Made by a program: the position numbers and the translations under genes
Part shown: positions 51,725 through 64,000 of the stretch, piece after piece
Numbering within the stretch: the stretch's first letter is position 1
How the letters are laid out: every line of letters starts with the position of its first letter
NCBI RefSeq assembly: GCF_040546685.1
Contig: NZ_JBEPOH010000001.1
Coordinates: forward strand, 1,736,001-1,800,000
Length of the DNA: 64,000 nucleotides
Direction of reading: 5' to 3'
DNA from: Variovorax sp. OAS795
GTDB lineage: Bacteria > Pseudomonadota > Gammaproteobacteria > Burkholderiales > Burkholderiaceae_C
Notes under the pieces: model-generated
The model's database searches: none
Told to the model about the DNA's origin: nothing
The model's input: only the letters and a program-made list of their open reading frames with translations

Positions 51725-52711
51725 ATGAGCAAAAAACCCGTCCGCGTTGCCGTCACCGGTGCCGCCGGCCAAATCGGTTACGCCCTGTTGTTCCGTATCG
51801 CGTCCGGCGAAATGCTCGGCAAGGACCAGCCGGTCATCCTCCAGCTGCTCGAAATCCCCGACGAAAAAGCCCAGAAGGCCCTCAAGGGCGTGATGATGGA
51901 ACTCGACGACTGCGCGTTCCCGCTCCTGGCCGGCATGGAAGCCCATGGCGACCCGATGACCGCCTTCAAGGACGCCGACTATGCGCTCCTGGTCGGTTCG
52001 CGTCCGCGCGGCCCCGGCATGGAACGTGCCGAGCTGCTGGCCGTCAACGGCGCCATCTTCACGGCGCAGGGCAAGGCGCTGAACGCCGTCGCCAGCCGCA
52101 ATGTCAAGGTGCTGGTGGTCGGCAACCCGGCCAACACCAACGCCTACATCGCGATGAAGAGCGCCCCGGACCTGCCGCGCAAGAACTTCACCGCCATGCT
52201 GCGCCTGGACCACAACCGCGCCGCCAGCCAGATCGCCGCCAAGACGGGCAAGCCCGTGGCCGATATCGAGAAGCTCGTCGTGTGGGGCAACCACTCGCCC
52301 ACGATGTACGCCGACTACCGCTTTGCCACCATCAAGGGCGAAAGCGTCGCCAAGATGATCAACGACCAGGAATGGAACGCCAACACCTTCCTGCCGACCG
52401 TCGGCAAGCGCGGCGCGGCCATCATCGAGGCGCGCGGCCTCTCGTCGGCCGCCTCGGCCGCCAATGCCGCCATCGACCACATGCGCGACTGGGCCCTGGG
52501 CACCAACGGCAAGTGGGTCACCATGGGCATCCCGTCGGACGGCCAGTACGGCATTCCGAAGGACACCATGTTCGGCTTCCCGGTCACCTGCGAAAACGGC
52601 GAATACAAGCTGGTCGAAGGCCTCGAGATCGATGCTTTCAGCCAGGAACGCATCAACAAGACCCTGGAAGAGCTGCAAGGCGAACAAGCCGGCGTTGCAC
52701 ACCTGGTCTAG
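51725..52711 (+). CDS. mdh: Malate dehydrogenase
   Basis: NAD-dependent malate/oxaloacetate interconversion. The 328-residue protein is the long (LDH-like dimeric) type: [35 protein letters not shown], the NPANTNAYI and [10 protein letters not shown] motifs and the catalytic-His motif [11 protein letters not shown]. It has a good ribosome binding site (TGGAG). First gene of mdh-tam-citE-like. Confidence 0.97.
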   Translation: MSKKPVRVAVTGAAGQIGYALLFRIASGEMLGKDQPVILQLLEIPDEKAQKALKGVMMELDDCAFPLLAGMEAHGDPMTAFKDADYALLVGSRPRGPGMERAELLAVNGAIFTAQGKALNAVASRNVKVLVVGNPANTNAYIAMKSAPDLPRKNFTAMLRLDHNRAASQIAAKTGKPVADIEKLVVWGNHSPTMYADYRFATIKGESVAKMINDQEWNANTFLPTVGKRGAAIIEARGLSSAASAANAAIDHMRDWALGTNGKWVTMGIPSDGQYGIPKDTMFGFPVTCENGEYKLVEGLEIDAFSQERINKTLEELQGEQAGVAHLV

Positions 52712-52724
52712 GCAGACGGCCGGC

Positions 52725-53506
52725 ATGCTCGACTGGAACCCCGCGCTCTACCGTCGCTACGAGGACGAGCGCACCCGCCCCGCACAGGAACTCCTGGCGC
52801 GGGTGCCGTTGCCCGAGGCGTCCCGCGTGGTCGACCTGGGCTGCGGGCCGGGCAATTCCACCGAGCTGCTGGTCCAGCGGTTCCCGCAGGCGCAAGCCCT
52901 CGGGACCGACAACTCCGAAGCCATGCTGGCCAGTGCGCGCGAGCGCCTGCCGCGGGCGCGCTTCGAGTTGAGCGACATCGCGACCTGGGCGCCGCATGAA
53001 GCGCCCGACCTCATCTAATCTATGCCAACGCATCCCTGCAATGGGTGCCGGACCACGAAAAACTGATCCCGCGCCTGTTCGCTGCGCTGGCCCCGGGTGG
53101 CGTGCTCGCCATCCAGATGCCCGACAACCGCGAAGAGCCCACGCACCGCCTCATGCGCGCCGTGGCGGCCGAGGCGCCCTGGGCCGGGCCCATCGGCGAT
53201 GCCGACCGCCTGCGCACGCTGCTGCTTCCTCTTGGCGGCTACTACGACCTGCTGGCGCCCGCTGCGGCCAAGGTCGATGTGTGGCATACCATCTACCAGC
53301 ACCCCATGGCCGACGCCGCGGCCATCGTCGAATGGGTGCGCGGCACGGGGCTCAAGCCCTTCGTCGACCGGCTGCCGCCTGACCTGCAGGCCAGCTATCT
53401 CGCCGAATACCAGCGCCGCGTCGACGAGGCCTACCCGGCCCGCACCGACGGCAGGCGCCTGCTGGCCTTTCCGCGCATGTTCATCGTGGCGCAGAGGAAA
53501 GCATGA
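52725..53506 (+). pseudogene. tam: Trans-aconitate 2-methyltransferase, frameshifted
   Basis: Class I SAM methyltransferase that detoxifies trans-aconitate. The first part (from ATG 52725: [34 protein letters not shown]) stops at TAA 53016-53018. The second part (VPDHEKLIPRLFAALAPGGVLAIQMPDN... to LAFPRMFIVAQRKA) is in another frame. The break coincides with a tandem ATCTA-ATCTA (53013-53022): removing one copy restores the expected [18 protein letters not shown] restart GTG at 53045 is possible but would lack the SAM motif. It lies between mdh and acnB, fitting its role with aconitases. Confidence 0.85.
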
Positions 53507-54501
53507 CGACACCAGTCCATCCGGCCCAGGTGCTGCTCGGTGCGCAAGCCGGCGCCGTGACGCTGCCCGTGTGCGACCACTACAGCGGCGTCGAGGCGCG
53601 GATGAAGAAGAGCCTGGCGCTGCAGGCCGACATGGCCGAAGAATTCGGCGCCTGCGTGTTCGACGTCACGCTCGATTGCGAAGACGGCGCCCCCGTGGGC
53701 GGCGAGGCCGAGCACGCCGCGCTCGTGACCGAACTCGCGCTGGCCGCGAAGCCCGGCATGCGGGTCGGCGTGCGGGTTCATCCGGTCGATCATCCGGCCT
53801 TTGCGGGCGACGTGGTCACCATTGCCGGCCGCGCCGGCCACCGGCTCAGCCACCTGATGGTGCCCAAGGTCGAATCCGCGGTCGACGTCGCGCAGGCGGT
53901 GGCGGCCCTCGAGGCCGCAGATGCCGATTCGCTGCCGCTGCACGTGCTCATCGAGTCGCCGCTGGCCGTGCACAACGCGTTCGAGATCGCGGCGCATCCG
54001 CGCGTGCAGTCGCTGAGCTTCGGGCTGATGGACTTCGTTTCGGCCCATGCCGGCGCCATTCCCGCCGATGGCATGGGCGCCGCGGGCCAGTTCACGCACC
54101 CGCTGGTGGTGCGCGCCAAGCTGGCCATCGCGTCCGCCGCGCATGCCTACGGCAAGGTGCCTTCGCACTGCGTGGTCACCGAGTTCAACGATGCCGGCGC
54201 CATGCGCATGGCAGCCCGCAGGGCGGCGGCCGAGTTCGGCTACACGCGCATGTGGAGCATCCACCCGAACCAGATCCGGCCGATCCTCGAGGCTTTTGCA
54301 CCGGACGAGGCACAAATTCAGGTGGCTACAAGAATCATTACAACTGCGGCGCTTGCAAATTGGGCGCCGACCCAAATCGATGGCACATTGCACGACCGCG
54401 CGAGCTATCGCCATTTCTGGCAAGTGCTGACGCGCGCCCACGCAACAGGGCGCGCGATGCCGCCAGAGGCAAAAGCCTGGTTTGCACTCGCGGCCTCCTG
54501 A
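53503..54501 (+). CDS. CitE-like HpcH/HpaI-family lyase
   Basis: 332-residue TIM-barrel lyase of the citrate-lyase-beta family. VFDVTLDCEDGAPVGG and VGVRVHPVDHPAF carry the CitE-type metal and substrate Glu/Asp/Arg residues, LMVPKVES and FGLMDFVSAHAG follow. Members act as malyl-CoA, citramalyl-CoA or methylmalyl-CoA lyases; which applies cannot be told. It overlaps the broken tam gene by 4 bases, an operon position shared with mdh. Confidence 0.82.
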   Translation: MTTPVHPAQVLLGAQAGAVTLPVCDHYSGVEARMKKSLALQADMAEEFGACVFDVTLDCEDGAPVGGEAEHAALVTELALAAKPGMRVGVRVHPVDHPAFAGDVVTIAGRAGHRLSHLMVPKVESAVDVAQAVAALEAADADSLPLHVLIESPLAVHNAFEIAAHPRVQSLSFGLMDFVSAHAGAIPADGMGAAGQFTHPLVVRAKLAIASAAHAYGKVPSHCVVTEFNDAGAMRMAARRAAAEFGYTRMWSIHPNQIRPILEAFAPDEAQIQVATRIITTAALANWAPTQIDGTLHDRASYRHFWQVLTRAHATGRAMPPEAKAWFALAAS

Positions 54502-54534
54502 AACTTCCGAATCCAGACTCAAGGAAACACACCC

Positions 54535-55086
54535 ATGAAGAAAATCGTTCTGATCGCAGCCCTGGCCCTGGCGCTCCCGTTTGCCGCCTCGGCGCAGACC
54601 ACGCCCGCCAAGCCGGCTGCCAAGGCCGAAACCAAGAAAGCGCCGCCCAAGAAGCAAGTCAGCCGCCGCGCCGCCAAGGCCGTCGAGGAAGTCACGCCCA
54701 TTGCCGATGAATCCACCATCGTCCTGACCGAAGCCGACCTGGCCGTGGCCAAGCGCGTGTCGCTCGGCAAGGCCCAGTGCGAACTCGGCGCCGACGTCAC
54801 CGTTGCAGCCGACGAGAAGAAGCCCGGCTTCTTCAACGTGTCGACCAAGGACGTGAAGTACCGCATGCACCCGGTCGAAAGCCGCACCGGCGCCATCCGT
54901 CTCGAAGACGCCCGCGCCGGCGCCATGTGGCTGCAGCTGGGCAACAAGTCGATGCTGATGAACCAGAAGGCGGGCCTGCGCATTGCCGACGAATGCCAGA
55001 CCGCGGAGCAGGTCGCGTTTGCCGAAGAAATGAAGAAGAACCCGCCCAAGAGCCTGTTCGAAGGCGCCGATCCAGCCAAGAAGTAA
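54535..55086 (+). CDS. Secreted protein of unknown function
   Basis: 183 residues. A clear signal peptide ([20 protein letters not shown], cut at about residue 20), then a Lys/Pro/Ala-rich stretch (24-50) and a compact domain with [28 protein letters not shown], a single pair of cysteines (C at about 83 and 159) and [17 protein letters not shown] do not recognise the family. Located between the CitE-like lyase and acnB, both of which concern TCA metabolites. Confidence 0.65.
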   Translation: MKKIVLIAALALALPFAASAQTTPAKPAAKAETKKAPPKKQVSRRAAKAVEEVTPIADESTIVLTEADLAVAKRVSLGKAQCELGADVTVAADEKKPGFFNVSTKDVKYRMHPVESRTGAIRLEDARAGAMWLQLGNKSMLMNQKAGLRIADECQTAEQVAFAEEMKKNPPKSLFEGADPAKK

Positions 55087-55163
55087 GAAGTCCCCCACGG
55101 GGTGCGGCGCGGCTCTTGCTTGCCGTGCCGCACACCCGCCAGCCCGTTTCCGGAGAAAAGAAG

Positions 55164-57752
55164 ATGTTGCAAGCCTACGTTGACCATGTTGCCGAACGCG
55201 CCGCGCTCGGTATTCCGCCGCTGCCATTGAGCGCGAAGCAAACCGCCGAAGCCATCGAGCTCCTCAAGAGCGCGAACGCCAAGGACGGTGCCTTCCTGCT
55301 CGATCTGCTCACCTATCGCGTGCCCGCCGGCGTCGATGACGCGGCCAAGGTCAAGGCGAGCTACCTGGCGGCCGTGGCCCACGGCACCGAGAAGAACGCC
55401 TACATCTCGCGCGCCCGCGCCACCGAACTGCTCGGCACCATGCTCGGCGGCTACAACATCAGCCCGATGATCGACCTGCTCGACGATGCCGAAGTCGGCG
55501 GCGTCGCGGCCGAAGGCCTGAAGAAAACCCTGTTGATGTTCGACCAGTTCCACGACGTCAAGGAAAAGGCCGACAAGGGCAACGCCAACGCCAAGGGCGT
55601 GCTGCAAAGCTGGGCCGATGCCGAATGGTTCACCAGCCGCCCCGAAGTGCCGCAAAGCATCACTGTCAGCATCTTCAAGGTGGCCGGTGAAATCAACACC
55701 GACGACCTGTCTCCCGCACCCGACGCCACCACGCGTCCCGACATTCCGATGCACGCCCTGGCGATGCACAAGAACGCCCGCCCCGGCATCGTCCCCGAGG
55801 AAGACGGCAAGCGCGGCCCGGTGAAGTTCATCGAAGACCTGCGCGCGCGCGGCCACCTCGTGGCCTATGCCGGCGACGTGGTCGGCACCGGCTCCTCGCG
55901 CAAGAGCGCCACCAACTCGGTGCTCTGGTTCACCGGCGAAGACATTCCCTTCGTGCCCAACAAGCGCTTCGGCGGCGTCTGCCTCGGCGGCAAGATCGCT
56001 CCGATCTTCTACAACACCATGGAAGACTCGGGCGCGCTGCCCATCGAGCTCGACGTGAGCCAGATGAACATGGGCGACGTGGTCGAGCTGCGTCCCTACG
56101 AAGGCAAGGCGCTGAAGGACGGCAAGGTCATCGCCGAATTCACCGTCAAGAGCGACGTGCTCTTCGACGAAGTGCGCGCCGGCGGCCGCATTCCGCTGAT
56201 CATCGGCCGCGGCCTCACGACCAAGGCGCGCGAAGCGCTGGGTCTGCCGGCTTCGACGCTGTTCCGCCTGCCGCAAAGCCCCGTCGACACCAGGAAGGGC
56301 TTCTCGCTCGCACAGAAGATGGTCGGCCGCGCCTGCGGCCTGCCCGAAGGACAAGGCGTTCGCCCGGGCACCTATTGCGAGCCCAAGATGACCTCGGTCG
56401 GCTCGCAGGACACCACCGGCCCGATGACGCGCGACGAGCTCAAGGACCTGGCCTGCCTGGGCTTCTCGGCCGATCTCGTCATGCAGTCGTTCTGCCACAC
56501 GGCGGCGTACCCGAAGAAGGTCGACGTCAAGATGCACCACGAGCTGCCCGATTTCATGGCCAACCGCGGCGGCGTTTCGCTGCGCCCCGGCGACGGCGTG
56601 ATCCACAGCTGGCTCAACCGCCTGCTCACGCCCGACACCGTCGGCACCGGCGGCGACAGCCACACCCGTTTCCCCATCGGCATCAGCTTTCCGGCGGGCT
56701 CCGGCCTCGTGGCCTTCGCGGCCGCCACCGGCGTGATGCCGCTGGACATGCCCGAGTCGGTGCTCGTGCGCTTCAAGGGCAAGATGCAGCCCGGCGTCAC
56801 GCTGCGCGACCTGGTCAATGCCATTCCGCTGTACGCCATCAAGAGCGGCCTGCTCACGGTCGAGAAGAAGGGCAAGAAGAACATCTTCTCGGGCCGCATC
56901 CTCGAGATCGAAGGCCTGCCCGACCTGAAGGTCGAACAAGCCTTCGAACTGAGCGACGCCTCGGCCGAACGCTCGGCCGCCGGCTGCACGGTGCACCTGA
57001 ACAAGGAACCGATCCAGGAGTACATCAACAGCAACATCACGCTGATGAAGTGGATGATTGCCGAAGGCTATGCCGACGCCCGCACGCTGGCGCGCCGCAT
57101 CGCCGCGCAGGAAGCCTGGCTTGCGGACCCGCAGCTGCTCAAGGGCGATGCCGACGCCGACTATGCAGCAGTCATCGAAATCGACCTGGCCGAGATCCAC
57201 GAACCCATCGTGGCCTGCCCGAACGACCCGGACGACGTGAAGACGCTCAGCGACGTGGCCGGTGCCGCGATCGACGAAGTGTTCATCGGCTCGTGCATGA
57301 CCAACATCGGCCACTTCCGCGCCGCGTCGAAGCTGCTCGAAGGCAAGCGCGACATCCCGGTCAAGCTGTGGATCGCGCCCCCCACCAAGATGGACGCACA
57401 GCAGCTCACCGAGGAAGGCCACTACGGCGTGTTCGGCAATGCCGGTGCGCGCACCGAGATGCCGGGCTGCTCGCTGTGCATGGGCAACCAGGCGCAGGTG
57501 CGCGAAGGCGCCACGGTCATGTCGACCAGCACGCGCAACTTCCCGAACCGCCTGGGCAAGAACACCAACGTGTACCTCGGCTCGGCCGAACTGGCCGCCA
57601 TCTGCTCGCGCCTGGGCCGCATCCCGACGCGCGAAGAGTACATGGCCGCGACCGGCGTGCTCGACGCGTCGAGCGCGCAGATCTACCAGTACCTGAACTT
57701 CGACAAGATCGACGACTACAAGACCGAAGCGGACGCCGCCGCCGTGGCCTGA
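55164..57752 (+). CDS. acnB: Aconitate hydratase B
   Basis: Main TCA aconitase. The 862-residue protein has the HEAT-like N-terminal domain, then the swivel domain, and the [4Fe-4S] ligands Cys711 (IGSCMTN), Cys769 and Cys772 (GCSLCMGNQ), matching E. coli AcnB spacing. The start ATG 55164 follows GGAGAAAAG. Followed by a good terminator. Confidence 0.96.
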   Translation: MLQAYVDHVAERAALGIPPLPLSAKQTAEAIELLKSANAKDGAFLLDLLTYRVPAGVDDAAKVKASYLAAVAHGTEKNAYISRARATELLGTMLGGYNISPMIDLLDDAEVGGVAAEGLKKTLLMFDQFHDVKEKADKGNANAKGVLQSWADAEWFTSRPEVPQSITVSIFKVAGEINTDDLSPAPDATTRPDIPMHALAMHKNARPGIVPEEDGKRGPVKFIEDLRARGHLVAYAGDVVGTGSSRKSATNSVLWFTGEDIPFVPNKRFGGVCLGGKIAPIFYNTMEDSGALPIELDVSQMNMGDVVELRPYEGKALKDGKVIAEFTVKSDVLFDEVRAGGRIPLIIGRGLTTKAREALGLPASTLFRLPQSPVDTRKGFSLAQKMVGRACGLPEGQGVRPGTYCEPKMTSVGSQDTTGPMTRDELKDLACLGFSADLVMQSFCHTAAYPKKVDVKMHHELPDFMANRGGVSLRPGDGVIHSWLNRLLTPDTVGTGGDSHTRFPIGISFPAGSGLVAFAAATGVMPLDMPESVLVRFKGKMQPGVTLRDLVNAIPLYAIKSGLLTVEKKGKKNIFSGRILEIEGLPDLKVEQAFELSDASAERSAAGCTVHLNKEPIQEYINSNITLMKWMIAEGYADARTLARRIAAQEAWLADPQLLKGDADADYAAVIEIDLAEIHEPIVACPNDPDDVKTLSDVAGAAIDEVFIGSCMTNIGHFRAASKLLEGKRDIPVKLWIAPPTKMDAQQLTEEGHYGVFGNAGARTEMPGCSLCMGNQAQVREGATVMSTSTRNFPNRLGKNTNVYLGSAELAAICSRLGRIPTREEYMAATGVLDASSAQIYQYLNFDKIDDYKTEADAAAVA

Positions 57753-57777
57753 TCCACGCGCTGCTTCGCAGCCGAAG

Positions 57778-57802
57778 AGCCCCGCCTTGGCGGGGCTTTT
57801 TT
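57778..57802 (+). terminator. Terminator of acnB
   Basis: AGCCCCGCC-TT-GGCGGGGCT followed by six T, 26 bases past the acnB stop. Confidence 0.92.
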
Positions 57803-57827
57803 ACGTGCGGCGCCACGGCCGCACGCC

Positions 57828-58664
57828 TCAGCCCGCCGCCAACGCGGCCAGTGCCGCGGCGGTCTGTGCATCGGCCGGAAAGAACGACTCCACCGCCAGC
57901 TCCTGCAGCGTGACATCGACCGGCGTGCCGAAGATCGTGGTGGTGCTGATGAAGCTCAGCACGCCGTTCGGCGTGGCCAGTTGAAAGGGCACCACGACGC
58001 CCGAGAGTTCGGTCTCCACCGCGGGCGTGTCGTGGCTCACCTGCGGCGTGGGATAGGCCTCGAGTTCGTCGTGCAGCGCCTGCAGCACCGCGTCGCCCGT
58101 CGCGGCGATCTGCTGCTGCAATCGCTCGAGCAGATGGGCGCGCCATTGCGCAAGATTGGCAATGCGCGGGGCCAGCCCGTCGGGGTGCAGGCTCAGCCTG
58201 AGCACGTTGATGGGCGCGGTCACCAGCTCGGGCGCGGCGCCGGCCATCAGCATCGGCACCAATGCGTTGTGCGCCACCAGGTTCCAGTGCCGGTCGACCG
58301 CCAGTGCGGGAAATGGCTCGTGGCCCTTGAGCACCAGGTCCACCGCACGCCTCGCCGCGGCCATGGCGGGGTCGTCGAGCGAGCGCTGCCGGTACATCGG
58401 CGCGAAGCCCGCCGCGACCAGCAATGCATTGCGTTCGCGCAGCGGCACGTCGAGCCGCTCGGCCAGGCGCAGCACCATCTCGCGGCTGGGCGCCGCGCGG
58501 CCGGTCTCCACATAGCTCAGGTGGCGCGTCGAGACCTCGGCCTCCTGCGCGAGGTCGAGCTGGCTCAGCCGGCGGCGGGTGCGCCAGTGCCTGAGGTGCA
58601 CGCCGAACGGGTCGCGCGCGCCAGGCTGGCCGGCCTTGGACGAGTGGGTGCGTGAAGTGTTCAT
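57828..58664 (-). CDS. XRE-family regulator with MmyB-like ligand domain
   Basis: 278 residues: helix-turn-helix at about 22-80 (LRHWRTRRRLSQLDLAQEAEVSTRHLSYVETGRAAPSREMVLRLAERL), followed by the MmyB-like PAS-type ligand domain containing HWNLVAHN and VVPFQLATPNGVLSFISTTTIFGTPVDVTLQELAVESFFP. Members often bind fatty acids and control a neighbouring dehydrogenase; none is present here. Divergent from the small membrane protein; a palindrome lies between. Confidence 0.86.
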   Translation of the reverse strand: MNTSRTHSSKAGQPGARDPFGVHLRHWRTRRRLSQLDLAQEAEVSTRHLSYVETGRAAPSREMVLRLAERLDVPLRERNALLVAAGFAPMYRQRSLDDPAMAAARRAVDLVLKGHEPFPALAVDRHWNLVAHNALVPMLMAGAAPELVTAPINVLRLSLHPDGLAPRIANLAQWRAHLLERLQQQIAATGDAVLQALHDELEAYPTPQVSHDTPAVETELSGVVVPFQLATPNGVLSFISTTTIFGTPVDVTLQELAVESFFPADAQTAAALAALAAG

Positions 58665-58698
58665 GGCCCCGATTCTGGCGTGGCGACGCGGCCTCGCC

Positions 58699-58715
58699 AT
58701 GACCTCGCAGGTTAT
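58699..58715. promoter_or_regulatory. Possible XRE operator ATGACCTCGCAGGTTAT
   Basis: Imperfect palindrome ATrACCT-GCG-AGGTyAT in the divergent gap, close to the XRE gene start. MmyB-type regulators commonly bind similar ACCT-n3-AGGT sites; inference. Confidence 0.45.
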
Positions 58716-58801
58716 CGACCGTGCACGCACCCTCCGGAATCATTGGCTCCAACGCGGCAGGACAGGCTTGCGGCGCAACCACTGAAGGAGATTCTCACGT
58801 C

Positions 58802-59044
58802 ATGGCCAGCAGCCGCACGCCGCCGCGCACGCTGATCGGCCTGGTGGTGGCTGGCAACTTCGGCTGGGCCGTGGCGTGCATCGCGCTGCTGATGAGCGGC
58901 GTGTTCGCGGTCAGTGCGCCGGGCATGGCGTGGGTGCTGGCGCAGGTGCTGTGCGTGGTGGTGCTGGCCGAGCTGCAATGGACCGGTTTGCGCCGCACTG
59001 CGCCGGGCAGGGAGGCGCGCTTAGTCCCTGACTACAGCAATTGA
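58802..59044 (+). CDS. Small membrane protein, unknown function
   Basis: 80 residues, two strong hydrophobic segments (about 14-37 and 43-63: [18 protein letters not shown] and [17 protein letters not shown]) and a short basic tail. AAGGAG lies about 12 bases before the ATG. Function unknown; it shares a regulatory gap with the XRE regulator. Longer upstream reading is possible from 58721 but lacks a better start signal. Confidence 0.55.
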   Translation: MASSRTPPRTLIGLVVAGNFGWAVACIALLMSGVFAVSAPGMAWVLAQVLCVVVLAELQWTGLRRTAPGREARLVPDYSN

Positions 59045-59097
59045 CATTGATCCCCGCTATCCTTGAGGTGCTTCCACGAACCAACAGGAGTTCCTCA

Positions 59098-61878
<2,781 letters not shown>

Positions 61879-61901
61879 GCGCGTCGGACGCGGCGGGGCG
61901 G

Positions 61902-63368
61902 CTACTTCCCGCCGTCCAGCCGCCGGGCCAGTTCGGCCAGCACCGGCCGGATCTTTTCCCCGACGCGGATCTGAGGGTTCGAGAACCCGTCTTCCTTGCC
62001 GGCGTCGATTTCCCTTTGCTTGATCACCGGCACGGCGGCGGCAAACGCGGCCTCCAAGGAGCGGGTCTTGCGCAGCTCTTCGTCGAACACCGCGCGGCCG
62101 AAGAAGGTCAGCTCCGAAAGGCGGCCGCAGCCGTACGAGGTGTGCGTGGCGTCCGCGGCGGTCATGACCAGCGTGTGTTCGGTGGCCATCGGCTCGATCC
62201 ATCCACCCGAGTAGCAGGCCGAGATCGCCACGACGCGATGCCGGATGCCCGCGTCGTCCAGCGCCTTGCGCAACTCGGCCGGCGTGAGCCACGGCACCGA
62301 GAGCGGCCCGTTCGTGGCGGCCAGCTGGTGGTCGCGCGCGCCGTGCGAGGTGAGGTACACCACCAGCAGGTCGTTCTCGCGGTCCATGCGCCCCGCGAGG
62401 GCGGCCACCGCACGCTGCAGGTTGAGCGGCGTGGCCCAGGGCAGGGTGGCGGCGGTGGTGGGGTGGTTGGCCAGGTGGAGCACGCGGTCCTTTGCGCCGA
62501 AGCGCTCCTGGATCACCTTGGCCACCATCGTGCTTTCACGCAGGAACACGTCTTCCGCGGCATACGGCGCGAACACCAGGCCATAGACATTGGTGCGCCC
62601 CGGCTCGCGGGCGGCAATGCCGGCCAGCGTGCGCTCCCACAAGGCCTGCTGCTGCTCGAAGACTTCCTGCGTCAGCTTCAGCCGCGGGCGTTCGGGCTCC
62701 GCGGCTGCAGTGGCGGCGTAGTCGGCCTGCCAGAGGCGGTCCTGCATGTTCATGGCCTGCCAGAAACCGAGCGCCAGCATGCCCGCGAGCGCCGGCACCA
62801 GCAGCGCGACCCGCCACCGCGCCACCGCTTCGCGCGCGCTGAGCCAGCCGATGGCGAACAGCATCCACACATAGCCCAGGCCGTAGAGGCTCCAGAAATA
62901 GGTCGCGTCCTCGAGGAACTCCGGCAACCAGCCGTGCGCATAGCCGATCGACAGGCCGACGAACAGCAGGGTGGCGGGCACGGTGGCCCAGGTGGCGAGC
63001 ACCAGCCAGCGCGCAAGCCGGTGCTGCGGGCCGCGCAGCGTCGTCCAGCCGAGCCATGCGAGCAGTCCCCAGAACCACAGCGAATTGAGCGCGGCCGTGG
63101 CATTGAGCTGCGCCGGCCCTGTCACCAGGAAGCGGGTCAACCCGACCCACAGCAGTTGGGGCAGCAAGAGGAGCAGCAGCAGTTGCATTGGGCCGGGCGC
63201 GGCCTCGGTGCGCGGCGCCTGCAGGAATGCGGTGCGCAAGCCTTCCTTGATCCAGCGCCAGAGACTGGCGCGCGGTAGGGCGGCCGTTACCTGGGACGGG
63301 GCGGAACCGGCGTCGGGCAGCTCGGGCATCTGGGGTTCGGGCGGCGATGTATTCAGGTCCTCTTGCAT
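61902..63368 (-). CDS. Membrane-anchored C13 (legumain/caspase-like) peptidase
   Basis: 488 residues. The N-terminal half has about five membrane helices (residues 61-81, 92-110, 119-141, 157-176, 186-204), the C-terminal half is a cysteine-peptidase domain of the C13 family: catalytic His342 in YLTSHGARDHQL and Cys385 in ISACYSGGWIEP. Substrate and role are unknown. ATG at the complement of 63366-63368 is used; an earlier ATG would add 10 residues. Its neighbours (acnA and a phosphoesterase) do not suggest a pathway. Confidence 0.85.
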   Translation of the reverse strand: MQEDLNTSPPEPQMPELPDAGSAPSQVTAALPRASLWRWIKEGLRTAFLQAPRTEAAPGPMQLLLLLLLPQLLWVGLTRFLVTGPAQLNATAALNSLWFWGLLAWLGWTTLRGPQHRLARWLVLATWATVPATLLFVGLSIGYAHGWLPEFLEDATYFWSLYGLGYVWMLFAIGWLSAREAVARWRVALLVPALAGMLALGFWQAMNMQDRLWQADYAATAAAEPERPRLKLTQEVFEQQQALWERTLAGIAAREPGRTNVYGLVFAPYAAEDVFLRESTMVAKVIQERFGAKDRVLHLANHPTTAATLPWATPLNLQRAVAALAGRMDRENDLLVVYLTSHGARDHQLAATNGPLSVPWLTPAELRKALDDAGIRHRVVAISACYSGGWIEPMATEHTLVMTAADATHTSYGCGRLSELTFFGRAVFDEELRKTRSLEAAFAAAVPVIKQREIDAGKEDGFSNPQIRVGEKIRPVLAELARRLDGGK

Positions 63369-63445
63369 GCGTCGATCATGCCTTCGCCTCGCGACCATCC
63401 GGCTTTTCGCACCGCCGGCCCGTGATCGGGAGAATAATTTTTGGC

Positions 63446-63931
63446 ATGAGAACCACACCACCCCATGCCGCCCCGATCCGCGTCGGCCTCATCTCCGACA
63501 CCCATGGCCTCCTGCGCCCGCAGGCGCTGGCGGCGCTGCAAGGCAGCGACTTCATCGTGCACGGCGGGGATATCGGCGATGCGGCGATCCTCGCCGCGCT
63601 GGGGGCGATCGCGCCGCTCACCGTGGTGCGGGGCAACAACGACCGCGAGGACTGGGCTGCGGGGATTCCGGAGACGGAGTTCCTGCAAGCGGCCGGCGTG
63701 CTCGTCTACGCCATCCACGACCTGTCGCAGATCGACATCGAACCTGTGGCGGCGGGCGTCCGCGTGGTGGTTTCGGGCCATTCCCACAAGCCGAAGATCG
63801 AGGAGCGCGGCGGCGTGCTCTACGTCAATCCGGGCAGTGCCGGACCGCGCCGGTTCTCACTGCCGATCGCCGTCGCGGAGCTCGTCGTGCAGGGCGACGC
63901 GGTCGCTGCGCGCATCATCGAACTGGCCTGA
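63446..63931 (+). CDS. YfcE-type metallophosphoesterase
   Basis: 161-residue calcineurin-fold phosphodiesterase: metal-binding Asp18-x-His20 (SDTH), Asp42 (HGGDIGD), Asn65 (GNND), His91, and GHSH (111-114) plus NPGSAG at the C terminus. Short single-domain form as in YfcE/MJ0936; substrate probably a phosphodiester. Starts divergently from the C13 peptidase gene. Confidence 0.9.
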   Translation: MRTTPPHAAPIRVGLISDTHGLLRPQALAALQGSDFIVHGGDIGDAAILAALGAIAPLTVVRGNNDREDWAAGIPETEFLQAAGVLVYAIHDLSQIDIEPVAAGVRVVVSGHSHKPKIEERGGVLYVNPGSAGPRRFSLPIAVAELVVQGDAVAARIIELA

Positions 63932-64000
63932 GCAGGCGAGAAAGGGCAGAACCTGCGTGGTCAAAGGGGCTTGGTCAGGTTTCTGCGATTGAGAATTGAT

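Noticed and set aside
53013..53045. Programmed frameshifting in tam
   Set aside because: The sequence at the break is a tandem duplication rather than a slippery run with a downstream structure, and an in-frame stop follows it.
54320..54360. Small repeat-like string (GGCTACAAGAATCATTACAACTG) in the lyase gene
   Set aside because: It is in a conserved coding stretch and has no clear inverted arms.

Overview
This 64 kb window is a dense, high-GC, housekeeping chromosome segment of a betaproteobacterium, most likely the family Comamonadaceae (Burkholderiales), and Variovorax or a close relative. This rests on gene order, protein character and the type of interspersed small inverted repeats, not on a database search. 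About 60 protein genes are packed with 4-base ATGA-type overlaps. There is no rRNA, tRNA, CRISPR array, phage or insertion sequence. Only two gene-free stretches exceed 300 bases (1298-1854 and 18668-19189).

Layout. (1) 1-18.7 kb: rne (partial) diverges from rluC, followed by an HAD phosphatase, a Rieske protein and an S49 peptidase. A leftward block carries an MFS transporter, an RsmI-like methylase and yceF. The classic fatty-acid cluster follows (yceD-rpmF-plsX-fabH-fabD-fabG-acpP-fabF), then a YgfX-like small membrane protein and the envelope-stress operon rpoE-rseA-rseB-mucD. (2) 18.7-19.2 kb: an unusual gene-free interval bracketed by two rightward terminators, containing an imperfect tandem repeat, a perfect DnaA-box match and a possible 43-codon ORF. 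(3) 19.2-27.1 kb: lepA-lepB-DUF4845-rnc-era-recO-pdxJ-acpS-nagZ, one rightward run of translation, membrane, RNA-processing and cofactor genes. (4) 27.1-31.9 kb: leftward lysS-Hsp70(YegD-like)-YgjP-like protease, then a LON-domain protein divergent from a YggT protein. (5) 31.9-45 kb: a leftward supercluster leuC-leuD-leuB-asd-fimV-truA-trpF-trpB-trpA-accD, preceded by a LysR regulator. (6) 45.2-61.9 kb: a TCA-cycle region with an entericidin-type lipoprotein, gltA-sdhE-sdhB-sdhA-sdhD-sdhC, a GntR/UTRA regulator divergent from mdh, a broken trans-aconitate methyltransferase, a CitE-like lyase, a secreted unknown protein, acnB, a MmyB-type XRE regulator with a small membrane protein, and acnA. 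(7) 61.9-64 kb: a membrane-anchored C13 (legumain/caspase-like) peptidase divergent from a YfcE-type phosphoesterase.

How the genes work together: one half supplies acyl-ACP (plsX/fab/acpP, acpS to activate ACP, accD for malonyl-CoA) and the stress circuit that watches the envelope. The other supplies branched-chain, tryptophan and aspartate-family amino acids, and most of the oxidative TCA cycle (citrate synthase, two aconitases, succinate dehydrogenase, malate dehydrogenase), probably under a GntR repressor whose palindromic operator is visible. No clearly new multi-gene system was found. The best second-look items are the 18.7-19.1 kb interval, the 5-bp duplication that breaks the tam gene, the terminator sitting on the plsX start, the lysS-Hsp70-protease operon and the membrane C13 peptidase.
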